Shown here piece after piece: positions 40,823-41,052 of a DNA stretch of 41,052 bases. This stretch comes from CAG-791 sp963629395 (GTDB taxonomy: Bacteria > Bacillota > Clostridia > Lachnospirales > Lachnospiraceae). The position numbers were made by a program, and so were the translations under genes. Every line of letters starts with the position of its first letter. Position 1 is the stretch's first letter. The notes below the pieces were generated by a model. It worked only from the letters and a program-made list of their open reading frames with translations. It searched no databases and had not been told where the DNA came from. The stretch spans positions 1 to 41,052 of the forward strand of contig CAVGIV010000016.1 of assembly GCA_963629395.1 (NCBI GenBank). The letters are read 5' to 3'.

Positions 40823-41052
40823 TTACACCAATCTAAATTCGGCAAATGCAGACACAGCACTGGAGTTTCCTATCATGACACGGAAGAGCCCGGGCTCCCA
40901 GCCATAGGTGCCGTCCGCGCGCGTGAAGGCGAGCATATCCGGAGTGATGTCAAACGAGACGGTTTGCTTCTCACCGGGCTGCAGGGTGACTTTCTGAATG
41001 CCTTTGAGCTCCTTTACCGGACGAACAACGCTGGCAGTGACGTCCTGCAGAT
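40823..41052 (-). CDS. C-terminal end of a GH3 family glycosidase (partial)
   Basis: On the minus strand the last 75 codons of a gene enter from the right edge. The translation holds VVRPVKELKGIQKVTLQPGE, then SFDIT, and ends with WEPGLFRVMIGNSSAVSAFAEFRLV and a stop at 40823-40825. This is the fibronectin-III-like C-terminal domain of GH3 beta-glucosidases and beta-xylosidases. The catalytic part lies outside the window, so the substrate cannot be stated. It is too short to appear as a long open frame but the family match is clear. Confidence 0.85.
   Translation of the reverse strand, partial: LQDVTASVVRPVKELKGIQKVTLQPGEKQTVSFDITPDMLAFTRADGTYGWEPGLFRVMIGNSSAVSAFAEFRLV

Overview
The window looks like a chromosomal segment of a gut- or rumen-type Firmicute, most likely Clostridia/Lachnospiraceae. 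This is an inference from gene families (DUF6320, DUF4867, YesL/DUF624, CUT1 sugar ABC operons without their own ATPase, ThrH), strong AGGAGG-type ribosome sites and lipobox-type exported binding proteins. No rRNA, tRNA or CRISPR array was seen.

Region 1 (1-11.0 kb) is an accessory, mosaic region. It opens with a complete two-gene AbiE-like type IV toxin-antitoxin pair. A short amino-acid ABC transporter unit follows (binding protein plus permease, with no ATPase). Gene debris lies on both sides of it: a scrap resembling a Nudix gene at about 2145-2188 and a deleted copy of the abiEi-like gene at about 3862-3967. Next come a PLD-nuclease/DEAD-helicase/DUF3427-like protein and a downstream Nudix hydrolase, a possible defence or nucleic-acid-repair module. 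From 7.3 to 11.0 kb there is a nested duplication: a truncated 5' copy of an MBL-fold hydrolase gene, a Nif11-like RiPP-type precursor gene, a membrane diguanylate cyclase, a second precursor gene with an identical leader but altered core, and the full MBL-fold gene.

Region 2 (11.1-20.9 kb) carries thrH and then a plant cell-wall (pectin-type) utilisation locus. It contains a GH43 enzyme, a YesL-like membrane protein, an AraC regulator divergent from a CUT1 ABC transporter (lipoprotein, terminator, two permeases), an (alpha/alpha)6-barrel glycosidase and a GH28-like beta-helix enzyme.

Region 3 (21.0-33.8 kb) is mostly metabolic: a D-2-hydroxyacid dehydrogenase, an aspartate-type aminotransferase, a three-gene operon (condensation-fold acyltransferase, zinc-ribbon membrane protein DUF6320, pectin-acetylesterase-like hydrolase), an unusual TAXI binding protein/GltS symporter/72-residue protein operon, a DUF4867 protein, an exported nucleoside-hydrolase-like protein, and an MFS transporter with a ferredoxin-type aldo/keto reductase.

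Region 4 (33.8-41.05 kb) is a beta-galactoside locus: a LacI regulator, a second CUT1 transporter with the same binding protein-terminator-permease layout, a GH42 beta-galactosidase, and the C-terminal end of a convergent GH3 enzyme cut by the window edge. A run of ten G lies between plausible -35 and -10 elements upstream of the LacI gene and could make this locus phase variable.

The strongest candidates for something undescribed are the paired Nif11-like precursors with core-only divergence, the TAXI/GltS/small-protein operon, and the poly-G promoter. All assignments come from reading the sequence; no database search was run.
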